24,472 nucleotides of DNA from IMG/VR virus record IMGVR_UViG_3300033993_001058, positions 1 to 24,472 of that record; one strand, given 5' to 3'. Positions 1 through 6,098 of the stretch are shown here, in pieces (within the stretch, counting starts at the first letter, position 1; the number at the start of each line of letters is the position of its first letter). Both the position numbers and the translations under genes were made by a program. Under the pieces are notes generated by a model. The model searched no databases. It saw only the letters and a list, made by a program, of their open reading frames with translations, and was not told the DNA's origin. Source of the DNA: a virus.

Positions 1-84
1 GCCGAACTGCGAACCAAATCCGAGAAAGCGCACGCGCACCTGGTGGCCGTCGCGCAGAAACGTGGCTTTAAGGAGGCCGCATAA
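1..84 (+). CDS. 3' end of an unidentified early-region gene (partial)
   Basis: Frame 1 is open from the first base of the window and stops with TAA at 82-84. This gives the last 27 residues of a protein that begins outside the window. The visible piece is basic and alanine-rich and ends in GFKEAA; it shows no family motif. The stop abuts the ATG of the ssb gene at 85, and the ssb Shine-Dalgarno (AAGGAGG, 70-76) lies inside this reading frame. Such packing is typical of real neighbouring phage genes and is the main reason to believe the frame. By position, a replication or recombination protein is possible, but that is only inference. Confidence 0.55.
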   Translation, partial: AELRTKSEKAHAHLVAVAQKRGFKEAA

Positions 85-516
85 ATGGCAGGCAGCGTCA
101 ACAAGGTCACTCTGGTCGGCAACCTTGGGGCAGACCCCGAGGTCCGCGCCATGAGCAACGGCACCAAGATCGTGAACCTGAAACTGGCCACGTCCGAAAG
201 CTGGCGCGACAAGGCGTCCGGCGACCGGAAGGAAAAGACCGAATGGCACCGCGTCGTGATCTTCAACGAGAACATCGCCAAGGTGGCGGAGAAGTATCTG
301 AAGAAGGGCTCGAAGGTTTACATCGAGGGGCAGTTGCAGACCCGCAAGTGGCAGGACAAAGACGGCCAAGATCGATATTCGACGGAAGTGACCATGCCGC
401 GCTTTCGTGGCGAGTTGGTCCTGCTTGATAGCAAGGGCGAGCGCACCGTCAACGACAAGGCAGCACAGTACCCCGTGGCAGACGATGACGACCTGTCGGA
501 TTCGATACCCTTCTGA
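85..516 (+). CDS. ssb: Single-stranded DNA-binding protein
   Basis: The 143-residue product is a bacterial-type SSB with one OB fold, which binds and protects single-stranded DNA during phage replication and recombination. The N-terminus ([18 protein letters not shown]) and the later [20 protein letters not shown] and [18 protein letters not shown] segments are the signature OB-fold blocks. The last residues, [11 protein letters not shown], match the conserved acidic C-terminal tip that recruits partner proteins, so the protein is complete. It is somewhat shorter than chromosomal SSBs because the glycine/glutamine-rich linker is almost absent. The start is supported by a strong AAGGAGG at 70-76. 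It is the first complete gene of the + strand operon. Confidence 0.97.
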   Translation: MAGSVNKVTLVGNLGADPEVRAMSNGTKIVNLKLATSESWRDKASGDRKEKTEWHRVVIFNENIAKVAEKYLKKGSKVYIEGQLQTRKWQDKDGQDRYSTEVTMPRFRGELVLLDSKGERTVNDKAAQYPVADDDDLSDSIPF

Positions 517-527
517 GGCTAAACACG

Positions 528-686
528 ATGAACAAGCAGGCAAAGCCCGATCCGCGCGACCCCGATTACAGCCGCGAAGGCATTTTTCAGGATCACAACT
601 GCTACCGCTGCGACCACGGCAAAATGCCGTGCGTCAAAGGTGGCAACCCCGGCAAGTGCGAATATCCACGCGCCCGAAACGACTAG
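528..686 (+). CDS. Small four-cysteine protein, possible zinc-binding
   Basis: A 52-residue frame starts at ATG 528 just after the ssb stop and ends at TAG 684-686. It fills the gap between ssb and the next gene. The protein has four cysteines spaced C25-x2-C28-x6-C35-x8-C44 with nearby histidines (H23, H30), which suggests a small treble-clef or zinc-ribbon-like metal site. The tail is basic (PRARND). I do not recognise a family. A larger overlapping frame here (from 407) is an artefact: its first 98 codons are a frameshifted reading of ssb and of this gene. Function unknown; small zinc proteins in phage early operons are often DNA-binding or host-interacting, but nothing here shows that. 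Confidence 0.6.
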   Translation: MNKQAKPDPRDPDYSREGIFQDHNCYRCDHGKMPCVKGGNPGKCEYPRARND

Positions 687-700
687 CCCGAGGTCTGGCC

Positions 701-1129
701 ATGGAAATCCTGATGCGGCGCACGATGGGCGGTTTTGAGGTCCACCCCGAGGGTGAAGGCCCCGAGGCCCTGCGCAAGATCGCGCTGGGGACGGTTCTCC
801 CGGTGGAGTTCAAAGACCCGCGCCGACGCTCGACGCAGCATCACAGATGGCTTTTCGCCCTGCTGAACAAGGTCTGGGCGAACCAGGAATACTTCAAGTC
901 GGTCGATCATCTCCGTCACGCCTTGCTGATCCGGCTTGGCCACTATGACGAGGTAAAGCTGAAGGACGGACGGGTGATGCAAATCCCGCACTCCATGGCG
1001 TTCCACAAGATGGAGCGCGATGAGTTCGAGAAGTTCGCCGCCGATGCCGTGAAGTTCCTGTGCGACGAGGTTATCCCCGGGCTAGGCGCTAACGACCTGC
1101 GCCGCGAAGTTGAGGAAATGCTGGCATGA
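701..1129 (+). CDS. DUF1367-like phage protein
   Basis: The product has 142 residues. I chose ATG 701 (MEILMRRTMGG), preceded by GAGGT at 689-693, because the frame upstream only re-reads ssb and the small Cys protein. The central and C-terminal parts show the pattern of phage DUF1367: a QHHRWLFALLN block, then RHALLIRLGHYDEV, then a motif around HSMAFHKMERDEFEKF, ending in IPGLGANDLRREVEEML. Members occur in early regions of lambdoid and other siphoviruses, close to recombination or replication genes; their biochemical role is not established. It overlaps the next gene by ATGA, so the two are probably translationally coupled. The family call is from pattern memory, not from a search. Confidence 0.7.
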   Translation: MEILMRRTMGGFEVHPEGEGPEALRKIALGTVLPVEFKDPRRRSTQHHRWLFALLNKVWANQEYFKSVDHLRHALLIRLGHYDEVKLKDGRVMQIPHSMAFHKMERDEFEKFAADAVKFLCDEVIPGLGANDLRREVEEMLA

Positions 1130-1521
1130 GCCTTCCCAGTCGCAGAACCACCAACGCGGGCCGTGTGCGGTCAGGCATTGAGCGTGCCGAGCAGCGGGAG
1201 TGGCCGACGCATCGCAAATGGGTGCGCGGCTTCAACTGCATCGTTTGCGAGGCGGAGAGGATTTATCAGGGCGACCCAACCGAGTTCGCACACGCGCGGC
1301 GCGGCGCTGACGGGGCCATGGCTGTAAAGCCACACGATTGCTTTGGCCTTCCCCTGTGCGGGCTCCACCACGAAGAGCAGCACAACGTGGGAGAGGTCAC
1401 ATTTGCATCCCGGCACCCAATTGCGTTTCGCGGCAAGAGCATGAAGGCGAAGGCCCTGGAATTTGCCCGGCAGTCCCCCGTTACCGAGGTGCGGGAACGG
1501 GCTCGCAGGGAATCAGTATGA
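1126..1521 (+). CDS. HNH/DUF968-like nuclease candidate
   Basis: A 131-residue protein with a zinc/HNH-like arrangement: C38-x2-C41 in the FNCIVCEAE segment, H56 in EFAHARRG, KPHD (68-71), then PLCGLHHEEQH with C78, H81, H82 and H86. Paired cysteines, an internal histidine and a final PLC..HH...H block are the hallmark of phage HNH-type proteins of the DUF968/Ref-like group, which cut DNA or resolve recombination intermediates. The N-terminal 30 residues are basic and probably contact nucleic acid. ATG 1126 overlaps the preceding stop (ATGA), and the stop overlaps the next possible start at 1518. The fold is fairly secure; nuclease activity is inferred. Confidence 0.68.
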   Translation: MSLPSRRTTNAGRVRSGIERAEQREWPTHRKWVRGFNCIVCEAERIYQGDPTEFAHARRGADGAMAVKPHDCFGLPLCGLHHEEQHNVGEVTFASRHPIAFRGKSMKAKALEFARQSPVTEVRERARRESV

Positions 1522-1571
1522 GCGTGCCACCGTCTGGTAGACCGCGTGAAGCAACACCAAGGGGTCAAACG

Positions 1572-1745
1572 ATGAGCGACAAGGTTGACGTAGCCGAGTT
1601 GGTGAGACTGCTCACGCGAGCAAACCGCAACATCGACGCGGTAGACGGCACGACTTATGGCGACATGAACAAGCTGCTGGACACCATTTCAATCGACGTG
1701 CATCGGGCGCTGACTATTGCTAGCAAGGGAGCCCGCGATGAGTGA
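1572..1745 (+). CDS. Small phage protein of unknown function
   Basis: The product is 57 residues from ATG 1572 (MSDKVDVAELVRLL), with an AAGGGG Shine-Dalgarno about 7 nt upstream. A second in-frame ATG at 1518 overlaps the HNH-like gene stop (ATGA) and would add 18 proline- and arginine-rich residues. I prefer 1572 because that extension looks like leader rather than folded protein, but coupling from 1518 cannot be excluded. The protein is mostly helical (ELVRLLTRANRNI, MNKLLDTISIDVHRAL) and has no catalytic motif. It sits in the + strand operon between a nuclease-like gene and a DUF551-like gene. Function unknown. Confidence 0.6.
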   Translation: MSDKVDVAELVRLLTRANRNIDAVDGTTYGDMNKLLDTISIDVHRALTIASKGARDE

Positions 1746-1773
1746 AAAGCATACGCCGCGCGAAGGTGCAGCC

Positions 1774-2010
1774 ATGAGCGACTGGCAACCGATTGAGACT
1801 GCGCCGAAAGACGGAACGCGAATTATTGTTGGGAAGGAATCCGGCTACGTGATGGCATGGGCGTCGTCTGCATACTGGTTTAATCGAGAGCCATGCAGAC
1901 ACAGCCCGGCCTGCAAGCCGGGAACGCATGTGGGGTGGACGGACGGGTTTGACACGTTGAGCGCCCCCACCCACTGGATGCCCCTCCCCGCGCCCCCGGT
2001 GCAGCCATGA
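1774..2010 (+). CDS. DUF551-like protein
   Basis: A 78-residue product starting at ATG 1774 (MSDWQPIETAPKDGTRI), supported by GAAGGTG upstream. The beginning WQPIETAPKDGTRIIV, a central region with scattered tryptophans, and the closing PTHWMPLPAPP are characteristic of the DUF551 group. These short proteins are common in phage and prophage early regions and have no assigned function. A longer reading from ATG 1738 (MSEKHTPREGAA) overlaps the previous stop and may be a coupling start, but the conserved domain begins at 1774. The stop overlaps another ATG at 2007 (ATGA). Confidence 0.8.
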   Translation: MSDWQPIETAPKDGTRIIVGKESGYVMAWASSAYWFNREPCRHSPACKPGTHVGWTDGFDTLSAPTHWMPLPAPPVQP

Positions 2011-2072
2011 GCGAGGCCAGCATGAGCACCGCAAGCCTGACCCTCACCGGCCCGGAGAGCAACAATGGCTGA
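2007..2072 (+). CDS. Possible 21-residue leader peptide
   Basis: ATG 2007 overlaps the DUF551-like stop in an ATGA, and the frame ends at TGA 2070-2072, overlapping the start of the next gene at 2065. The peptide is serine- and threonine-rich (begins MSEASMSTASL) with no visible motif. Its only support is its fit into the chain of overlapping starts and stops, so it may act purely to couple translation of the next gene. It could equally be noise. Confidence 0.25.
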   Translation: MSEASMSTASLTLTGPESNNG

Positions 2073-2772
2073 ACCGACGCCGCTGAGTGACGAGGAATTG
2101 CCGCCCGCTATAGCTGAACTCGAAGCGGACATGGAAACGCATTTTCGCTTGACGAATAACTGGTTCCGCCTGCTCGCCACCATCGACGCCCTTACCGATC
2201 AGGTCGCGGCGCTGAAGGCGGAACGACCGCCCGAAATGTTCAAGGCGCTGAATGGTGACGGCCCGGCGATCCCGTGGGCGCTCATTTCCATGTACGAAGG
2301 GCAGGCGCAGAAGAACCACGGCCAGACGCTGAAACGCCTAGCCGAACGCGGCGGCCTTTCGGTGGTGGAGTCGGCGCACGTTTTGTCAAACCAAAATTGG
2401 CGAGACGGCCGGAAATTCACGAATCAACAGGCCATTGATTATGTCAGCCGTCGCATTGACGAATGGCGCAACGCGGCGCTGCTGGAACGCCTGAAGGCAT
2501 CCGAGGCCGAGCGTGACGCGCTCATGTCGCTCAATCAACTGCGCGCATGGATTGACGCCGCGAATCTTGCTGGATCACCGACCGAGTGGATTGCGCGGGC
2601 CCGCGAGGAAGGCCGCCAAGCCGGGCTCAGGGAGGCGGCGGAGATTGCGCGTGAGCGCGAACGGATCACAATGGCGTTGCTCGGCTCGGTCGCGATGCCG
2701 TTCAGCATGGCCGAAACCTACACCGACGTTATCAAAGCCATCGAGGCCCGCGCCAAGGAGAAGCAGCCATGA
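2065..2772 (+). CDS. Phage protein of unknown function with NHGQT motif
   Basis: The 235-residue product starts at ATG 2065 with GGAGAG upstream. Residues near 80-105 carry a block (GQAQKNHGQTLKRLAERGGL) seen in many phage early-region proteins of unknown function, usually followed, as here, by a VVE.A.VL stretch. The N-terminal 60 residues are acidic and helical. The C-terminal third is rich in glutamate, arginine and alanine (AREEGRQAGLREAAEIARERERI) and probably forms a long helix or coiled coil. There is no signal peptide, membrane segment or catalytic motif. The stop overlaps the next ATG at 2769. I recognise the block but know no function for it. Confidence 0.75.
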   Translation: MAEPTPLSDEELPPAIAELEADMETHFRLTNNWFRLLATIDALTDQVAALKAERPPEMFKALNGDGPAIPWALISMYEGQAQKNHGQTLKRLAERGGLSVVESAHVLSNQNWRDGRKFTNQQAIDYVSRRIDEWRNAALLERLKASEAERDALMSLNQLRAWIDAANLAGSPTEWIARAREEGRQAGLREAAEIARERERITMALLGSVAMPFSMAETYTDVIKAIEARAKEKQP

Positions 2773-3017
2773 GCGGCCCACACAGCAACAGGTTCTATCG
2801 ACAGCCGGAGCCCGAACGCGACCCAGTAACAGAAGCCGTCAAGGCGGACCTGGATGCCCGGCAACAGCGTGGACAGGCTAAGTACGGCACGACCATGGCG
2901 GACAACCCGCTGCCCCTGCGTGCGTGGCTGGAGCACGCCTACGAGGAAGCCCTTGATATGGCCCAATACCTCAAGCGCGCCATGATGGAAATGGACGCCA
3001 AAGAGAAGCAGCCCTAG
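2769..3017 (+). CDS. Small conserved phage protein (KYGTT type)
   Basis: An 82-residue product overlapping its upstream neighbour by ATGA. It contains the block DLDARQQRGQAKYGTT followed by NPLPLRAWLEHAYEEALD and MAQYLKRA, a common small phage protein of unknown function. The helical arrangement with acidic residues in EHAYEEALDMA vaguely recalls MazG-type all-alpha pyrophosphohydrolases, but no complete metal-binding motif is present. Both this gene and the preceding one end in the same peptide (KEKQP), which hints at a local duplication of a short terminal segment or at shared composition. Function unassigned. Confidence 0.75.
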   Translation: MSGPHSNRFYRQPEPERDPVTEAVKADLDARQQRGQAKYGTTMADNPLPLRAWLEHAYEEALDMAQYLKRAMMEMDAKEKQP

Positions 3018-3077
3018 ATGACCGCGCCCGAGACAGAACCGCCCTACCATTGCCGAGCCCCGTTGTGTTGTAAATAG
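3018..3077 (+). CDS. Possible 19-residue cysteine-containing peptide
   Basis: ATG 3018 directly follows the TAG at 3015-3017, and the frame closes at TAG 3075-3077. The peptide has three cysteines (ending RAPLCCK). There is no separate Shine-Dalgarno apart from sequence within the preceding gene. It lies just before the CGGCACAG repeats. Evidence is minimal; it may be untranslated spacer. Confidence 0.15.
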   Translation: MTAPETEPPYHCRAPLCCK

Positions 3078-3081
3078 GCAA

Positions 3082-3111
3082 CGGCACAGGTCGGCACAGT
3101 ACACGGCACAG
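3082..3111 (+). repeat. Three direct copies of CGGCACAG
   Basis: The 8-mer CGGCACAG occurs at 3082-3089, 3092-3099 and 3104-3111, spaced 10 and 12 bp start to start, roughly one helical turn. It lies in the only sizeable gap of the left arm (3078-3130), immediately before the Shine-Dalgarno of the DUF2493 gene. Such phasing would suit a DNA-binding protein site, but no promoter hexamers are convincing nearby, so the role is open. Confidence 0.5.
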
Positions 3112-3130
3112 GAGAAGGAAGGGATACGGG

Positions 3131-3478
3131 ATGCGGGTTCTGGTTTGCGGTGGCCGCGACTATAGCGACATGGCGTGCGTGCGGCGCGAGTTGAACGCGC
3201 TGCACCAAAAGCACGGGTTCTCAATCGTGATCGACGGCGGGCAGACGGGGGCTGATACCTTGGCTCACGAGTGGGCACAGGAACAGGGGATTGACCCCGT
3301 GCGGTGCCCGGCCCTTTGGAGTGCCCTTGGCAGGGCAGCGGGCCGCCGGAGAAATGCCTTCATGCTATCGTTTGCCAAGCCGGAAATGGTGGTCGCATTC
3401 CCGGGCGGCAAAGGAACGCGCCTGATGCTTGATCTTGCCAAGGCCGTGCACATTCCGACCGTTGAAATTAGGGCATAG
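3131..3478 (+). CDS. DUF2493 protein (SLOG superfamily fold)
   Basis: A 115-residue product led by a purine-rich Shine-Dalgarno (GGAGAAGGAAGGG, 3111-3123). The N-terminal VLVCGGRDYSD, the VIDGGQTGAD loop (34-42), the GRRRNAFML segment (71-79) and AFPGGKGT (89-96) are the nucleotide-binding landmarks of the DUF2493/YspA branch of SLOG Rossmann-like proteins. The family binds nucleotides or nucleotide-derived ligands, and its relatives include DprA and lysine decarboxylase-like (LOG) proteins; the substrate of phage members is not established. The length is normal and the motifs are intact, so it should be functional. It is the penultimate gene of the + operon and may be controlled through the repeats just upstream. 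Confidence 0.88.
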   Translation: MRVLVCGGRDYSDMACVRRELNALHQKHGFSIVIDGGQTGADTLAHEWAQEQGIDPVRCPALWSALGRAAGRRRNAFMLSFAKPEMVVAFPGGKGTRLMLDLAKAVHIPTVEIRA

Positions 3479-3494
3479 GTGATGGAGGTTGAGG

Positions 3495-3662
3495 ATGATA
3501 GACCGCGATGAAGTCGTGAGGCGATTGCAGGAGTTGGGTAACTCCGGCGACCCGGAGGGCGCACACTCAATGGCCGACGACATCCTCATCGAAGTGCTGC
3601 GCCAGATAGGCTACAGCGACATTGCCGACGCTTGGGACGCCGTACCCAAGTGCTGCGCCTAG
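3495..3662 (+). CDS. Small phage protein, last gene of + operon
   Basis: A 55-residue product beginning MIDRDEVVRRLQELG, with a good Shine-Dalgarno (GGAGG near 3484). It is acidic and helical; the block ADDILIEVLRQIGYSDIADAW resembles small phage proteins of unknown function found in early operons. It ends KCCA with two adjacent cysteines. It is too short to assign a fold. Its stop at 3660-3662 marks the end of the rightward transcription unit. Confidence 0.65.
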   Translation: MIDRDEVVRRLQELGNSGDPEGAHSMADDILIEVLRQIGYSDIADAWDAVPKCCA

Positions 3663-3937
3663 CCTTGAATAGCCCCGCCCCTTGTTAAAGGATCAGGGGC
3701 TCGGCAGGGGTGAGTTGTGACCGGGCCGGGCTTGATACCGGCTCCCCCGCATCTCGCTCGCCGCCCTCTCTCGGCGCGTCCACTGAAGGACCATTGTAGG
3801 GGGTCGCATAAAGGTGCGCGCGTCCAATCCGCGCCGCCGATCACCCAGCGATTATACTGAAGTTAGCCGGTTTATCCCAGCGCGATAAAGCAGCCTGCAA
3901 GCTGATTCTGCGGGAGTAGATGAAGCCTGTGGGCTGA
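3663..3937. other. Convergent intergenic region with dyads and a tRNA-like fold
   Basis: About 275 bp separate the ends of the two opposing operons. I see no convincing gene. Visible structure: inverted GCCCC/GGGGC around 3677-3700; GCCGG/CCGGC around 3725-3742; a tRNA-like arrangement at 3770-3841 (acceptor-like TCGGCG/CGCCGA, T-arm-like GCGCG-TCCAATC-CGCGC) without a pairing anticodon arm; and two similar 16-bp dyads at 3892-3907 and 3924-3939. None is followed by a clear T-run on either strand, so no standard intrinsic terminator can be named. A frame on the - strand across 3659-3844 is judged spurious. Confidence 0.5.
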
Positions 3938-4333
3938 TTATTTGGTGACGCCCTTCATCTTCTCAAACGTCCTAAGCCCACCCATGCCCAGCATCGCCAG
4001 CACCAACTCAAACAGGAAATCGGTCGGCACCGTTGGCGTGACGATCCCCGGATACCAGACCAGCAGCGCCCAATTGGTCATGGGCTGCACCAGGAACACA
4101 TAGGCCAGCGAGACGCCGCCAACCCACCCGAGGAATGGACGCCAGCCCGCCACGAAGATCGACCGATGCCCGGCCTCGACCTTGTTCACTTCCAGCTGCG
4201 ACAGGTCGGAAGCCATGAGCGCGGCAAGTATTTCCCCCTGCGCCTTGGCCTTGGCTTGTGGGTCTGGAATCAGCTTGTCGAGCACGTTGCCGAGAATGGG
4301 GGCAATGATACCCAGGATTGCAGGGAGAGCCAT
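3938..4333 (-). CDS. 3TM holin
   Basis: A 131-residue membrane protein resembling the three-TM holin family first described for gene transfer agent release (PF11351). It opens the inner membrane so that the endolysin can reach the cell wall. Hydrophobic stretches lie at the N-terminus (ALPAILGIIAPILGNVL), in the middle (FLGWVGGVSLAYVFLVQP) and near the C-terminus (FELVLAMLGMGGL). The conserved core includes HRSIFVAGWRPFLGW and the end GLRTFEK. I chose ATG 4333, which has GAGGT about 8 nt upstream; an in-frame TTG at 4336 is less likely. The start overlaps the endolysin stop by one base, so the two form a lysis pair. It is the last gene of the leftward late operon. Confidence 0.88.
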   Translation of the reverse strand: MALPAILGIIAPILGNVLDKLIPDPQAKAKAQGEILAALMASDLSQLEVNKVEAGHRSIFVAGWRPFLGWVGGVSLAYVFLVQPMTNWALLVWYPGIVTPTVPTDFLFELVLAMLGMGGLRTFEKMKGVTK

Positions 4334-4725
4334 CAAAGCACCTCAAAGTGAGGGAGATCGTGAAACGACTGGTCGCGGTTGGTTCCGTCGCCATCCCAGT
4401 CACCACCCCAGCGCAGGGGGATTCCCATGCCTGCGGCGACGCCCAGAACGAAGCCCGCGAAGAGCCGGAAACGGTCTATGTCGGTCCAGTCGATGGGGTA
4501 GGGGGCCACGTCCACGGCCTTGCTCGGCAGGGTGTTGTGGTTCGACTTTGGCCACCCCAGTTTGCTCTTGCCGGTGCGCAGGGCTTCGTCCTGTTCCGCC
4601 TGCCCACGGTGGCCGCAGAGGATGGAACAGTCGCGGTGCTTGATCACTTCGTTGAACACGCGCTGCAAGCGTTCGTCGCAGGTCGCGAGGCGGTCGCGGG
4701 AGGTTTGGCCAAATGCAAAAATCAT
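4333..4725 (-). CDS. Endolysin, M15 peptidase (L-alanyl-D-glutamate type)
   Basis: A 130-residue single-domain peptidase of the VanY/M15 group, which cuts the peptide stems of peptidoglycan at lysis. The zinc-ligand pattern is complete: H63 in SNHNTLPSKAVDVAP, D72 in the same block, and H126 in FHDLPHFEVL, with D123 the likely catalytic acid. GHRGQAEQ (38-45) and LRWGGDWDGDG (104-114) also match phage members such as T5-type endolysins. There is no cell-wall-binding domain, signal peptide or SAR helix, so release should depend on a holin, and a 3TM holin gene follows directly. The 45-bp gap upstream is occupied only by its leader with AGGCAG. Confidence 0.93.
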   Translation of the reverse strand: MIFAFGQTSRDRLATCDERLQRVFNEVIKHRDCSILCGHRGQAEQDEALRTGKSKLGWPKSNHNTLPSKAVDVAPYPIDWTDIDRFRLFAGFVLGVAAGMGIPLRWGGDWDGDGTNRDQSFHDLPHFEVL

Positions 4726-4770
4726 GTTTTCTGCCTGTGGTTACTGGATTTCACAGCGCGTTACCAAAAT

Positions 4771-4971
4771 TCACAGCCGCCGCATCCCTTTCAGGTCAGA
4801 GAACATTTGCAACAAGTGCATCCCCTCGGCAAACAGCGGTTCCGTTGCCAGGCGGATTGTCAGTGCTGGCCCGTCCTGTCCGTTGATGTAGACATGCGCC
4901 CGCACCCGGACGTGTTCGCCGTCCAGATACCGCTCGTAGCGGATTGCGCCGTCAGGCAGGGTAGAAGGCAT
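4771..4971 (-). CDS. Small phage protein of unknown function
   Basis: A 66-residue product. I chose ATG 4971 (MPSTLPDGAIRYERYL), which has AGGGG upstream; a longer frame to 5046 only adds a reading of the neighbouring gene in another phase. The protein looks like a small beta-rich domain (EHVRVRAHVYINGQDG) ending in a helix (LLQMFSDLKGMRRL). It overlaps the gene upstream by 20 bp and precedes the endolysin. No family recognised. Confidence 0.55.
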   Translation of the reverse strand: MPSTLPDGAIRYERYLDGEHVRVRAHVYINGQDGPALTIRLATEPLFAEGMHLLQMFSDLKGMRRL

Positions 4972-5164
4972 AGCGATCCCCTGCTCCGAGTAGGATGTGT
5001 TCTTCGTGTCCGTCTGCGAAGGAGAGCGAGAGAGTCTGGTTATCATGGGACAGGCCCCAATCAGTCACGGTGAACTCGTCTTCCATTTCGCCCATGGTCA
5101 GGATGATGCGACCGGGGCGAGTGCCGGTTGTGGTGCGACGGCGAAGGGGGACGGGGCTAGACAT
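4952..5164 (-). CDS. Small phage protein of unknown function
   Basis: A 70-residue product starting just inside the end of the metallophosphoesterase gene (ATG 5164, neighbour's stop at 5157-5159). The first 20 residues are basic (PVPLRRRTTTGTRPGR), the rest is acidic and probably beta-stranded (EFTVTDWGLSHDNQTLSLSF), ending in an aromatic tail. No membrane segment or motif is visible. The overlapping packing supports it as real; the role is unknown. Confidence 0.55.
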   Translation of the reverse strand: MSSPVPLRRRTTTGTRPGRIILTMGEMEDEFTVTDWGLSHDNQTLSLSFADGHEEHILLGAGDRYAFYPA

Positions 5165-6098
5165 GGTGCAGCCTCCCCATGAAGTCGATCACCCCGTCCC
5201 GCACGACGCGGGCCATCATCGGCTGGAGAAGTTCGCCGTCAACGAAGCGAAACGCGCCGAAGCCGCTAACCCAATTGCGCGGGCTGTCCTCCATATAATC
5301 GCGGAAGGACTCGGCAAAGATGTCCGCCATGGTGCCGCAATCGACGCCCCAGCGCGTGCCGTTGTAGTCCGTAATCGGTTGGACCTTCTGCGAGTGCAGA
5401 TGCCCCGTGACCATTGTTTTCCCGGCCCACAGCGTATTGTTCTGCGGGGCGTGCATCCCGCCCTTGAACCGATGCTTGATTACCACGTCATCGTTGACCC
5501 AGATGGACCAGCACGGGTGCCATTCGGGGAAGTGGTCTTTCAGGTGGACCCCATGGACCTTGGCGTATTCCGGAGCCGCTTGGGCCAGCCTGGATTCAAA
5601 CCGGGCATCGTGATTGCCCAGCGTCCACACAAGGTCAGCGTTCTTCGCCGCGCTCTTTATCTCGTCAAGCCGCTCGGTGCAGGCCTCAATTTCCTGCTGC
5701 ACGGACGGGCGCGATTCCCACTGGATCGGGGAATGACGCGAGACGGATGCCCCGTCGAAAATGTCGCCATTCAGGACAACCAGCTTGGGGCGGAGTTCCT
5801 TGCACGACTGCACGAAGCCGCGATGGGCGGTTGAGATGACATTCGGCCAGTAATGGGCGTCTGAACCGACCAGAACCCACCCATCGTCAACATGGAACGT
5901 CAACCGCTCCGGGTGCTTTACCGAATAGTCCTGCACCCCACCTTTGGGCGTGATCTTGATATTCAGCCGGGCCTCTAGGTTTCGGCGGCGGTAGTGCAGG
6001 TTGCGGAGGTCAAGGCCAAATTTGGTAGCCGTCCCTTGCATCCCCAATTGAGTGATCGACTCGACGATGGTTTCGTCAGGGAGCGATGGTTTTGGCAT
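5157..6098 (-). CDS. Metallophosphoesterase with N-terminal HTH-like segment
   Basis: A 313-residue calcineurin-like phosphoesterase with the dimetal signature in order: D80-x-H82 (VGSDAHYW), GD-x2-D (NGDIFDG, 110-116), GNHD (161-164), H209 (IKHRFKGG) and GHLH (232-235). These are the residues that hold two metals and hydrolyse phosphomono- or diesters. Residues about 9-45 (TIVESITQLG...FGLDLRNLHYRRRNL) look like a helix-turn-helix, as in a recurring phage subfamily. The substrate is unknown: nucleic acid ends, a cyclic nucleotide or a nucleotide signal are all possible. It lies between a holin-like gene and two small genes ahead of the endolysin, with TGATG overlap to its upstream neighbour, so it is expressed late. 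Confidence 0.9.
   Translation of the reverse strand: MPKPSLPDETIVESITQLGMQGTATKFGLDLRNLHYRRRNLEARLNIKITPKGGVQDYSVKHPERLTFHVDDGWVLVGSDAHYWPNVISTAHRGFVQSCKELRPKLVVLNGDIFDGASVSRHSPIQWESRPSVQQEIEACTERLDEIKSAAKNADLVWTLGNHDARFESRLAQAAPEYAKVHGVHLKDHFPEWHPCWSIWVNDDVVIKHRFKGGMHAPQNNTLWAGKTMVTGHLHSQKVQPITDYNGTRWGVDCGTMADIFAESFRDYMEDSPRNWVSGFGAFRFVDGELLQPMMARVVRDGVIDFMGRLHHV

Noticed and set aside
407-700. Upstream extension of the DUF1367-like gene
   Set aside because: It re-reads ssb and the four-cysteine gene in another frame; the conserved part and a Shine-Dalgarno place the start at 701.
3671-3701. AGCCCC...GGGGCT hairpin as terminator of the left operon
   Set aside because: The stem is short, the loop long, and no T-run follows, so it does not meet the usual criteria for an intrinsic terminator.
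3659-3844. 61-codon frame on the - strand in the convergence zone
   Set aside because: GTG start without Shine-Dalgarno, cysteine/arginine/proline-rich composition, no domain; overlaps the stop of the + strand operon.
3851-3856. Perfect TATAAT on the - strand
   Set aside because: No TTGACA-like element at 16-18 bp upstream, and transcription would run against the left operon; probably chance in the one AT-richer patch.
4334-4336. TTG as start of the 3TM holin
   Set aside because: The adjacent ATG at 4333 has better spacing from GAGGT and is a stronger codon.
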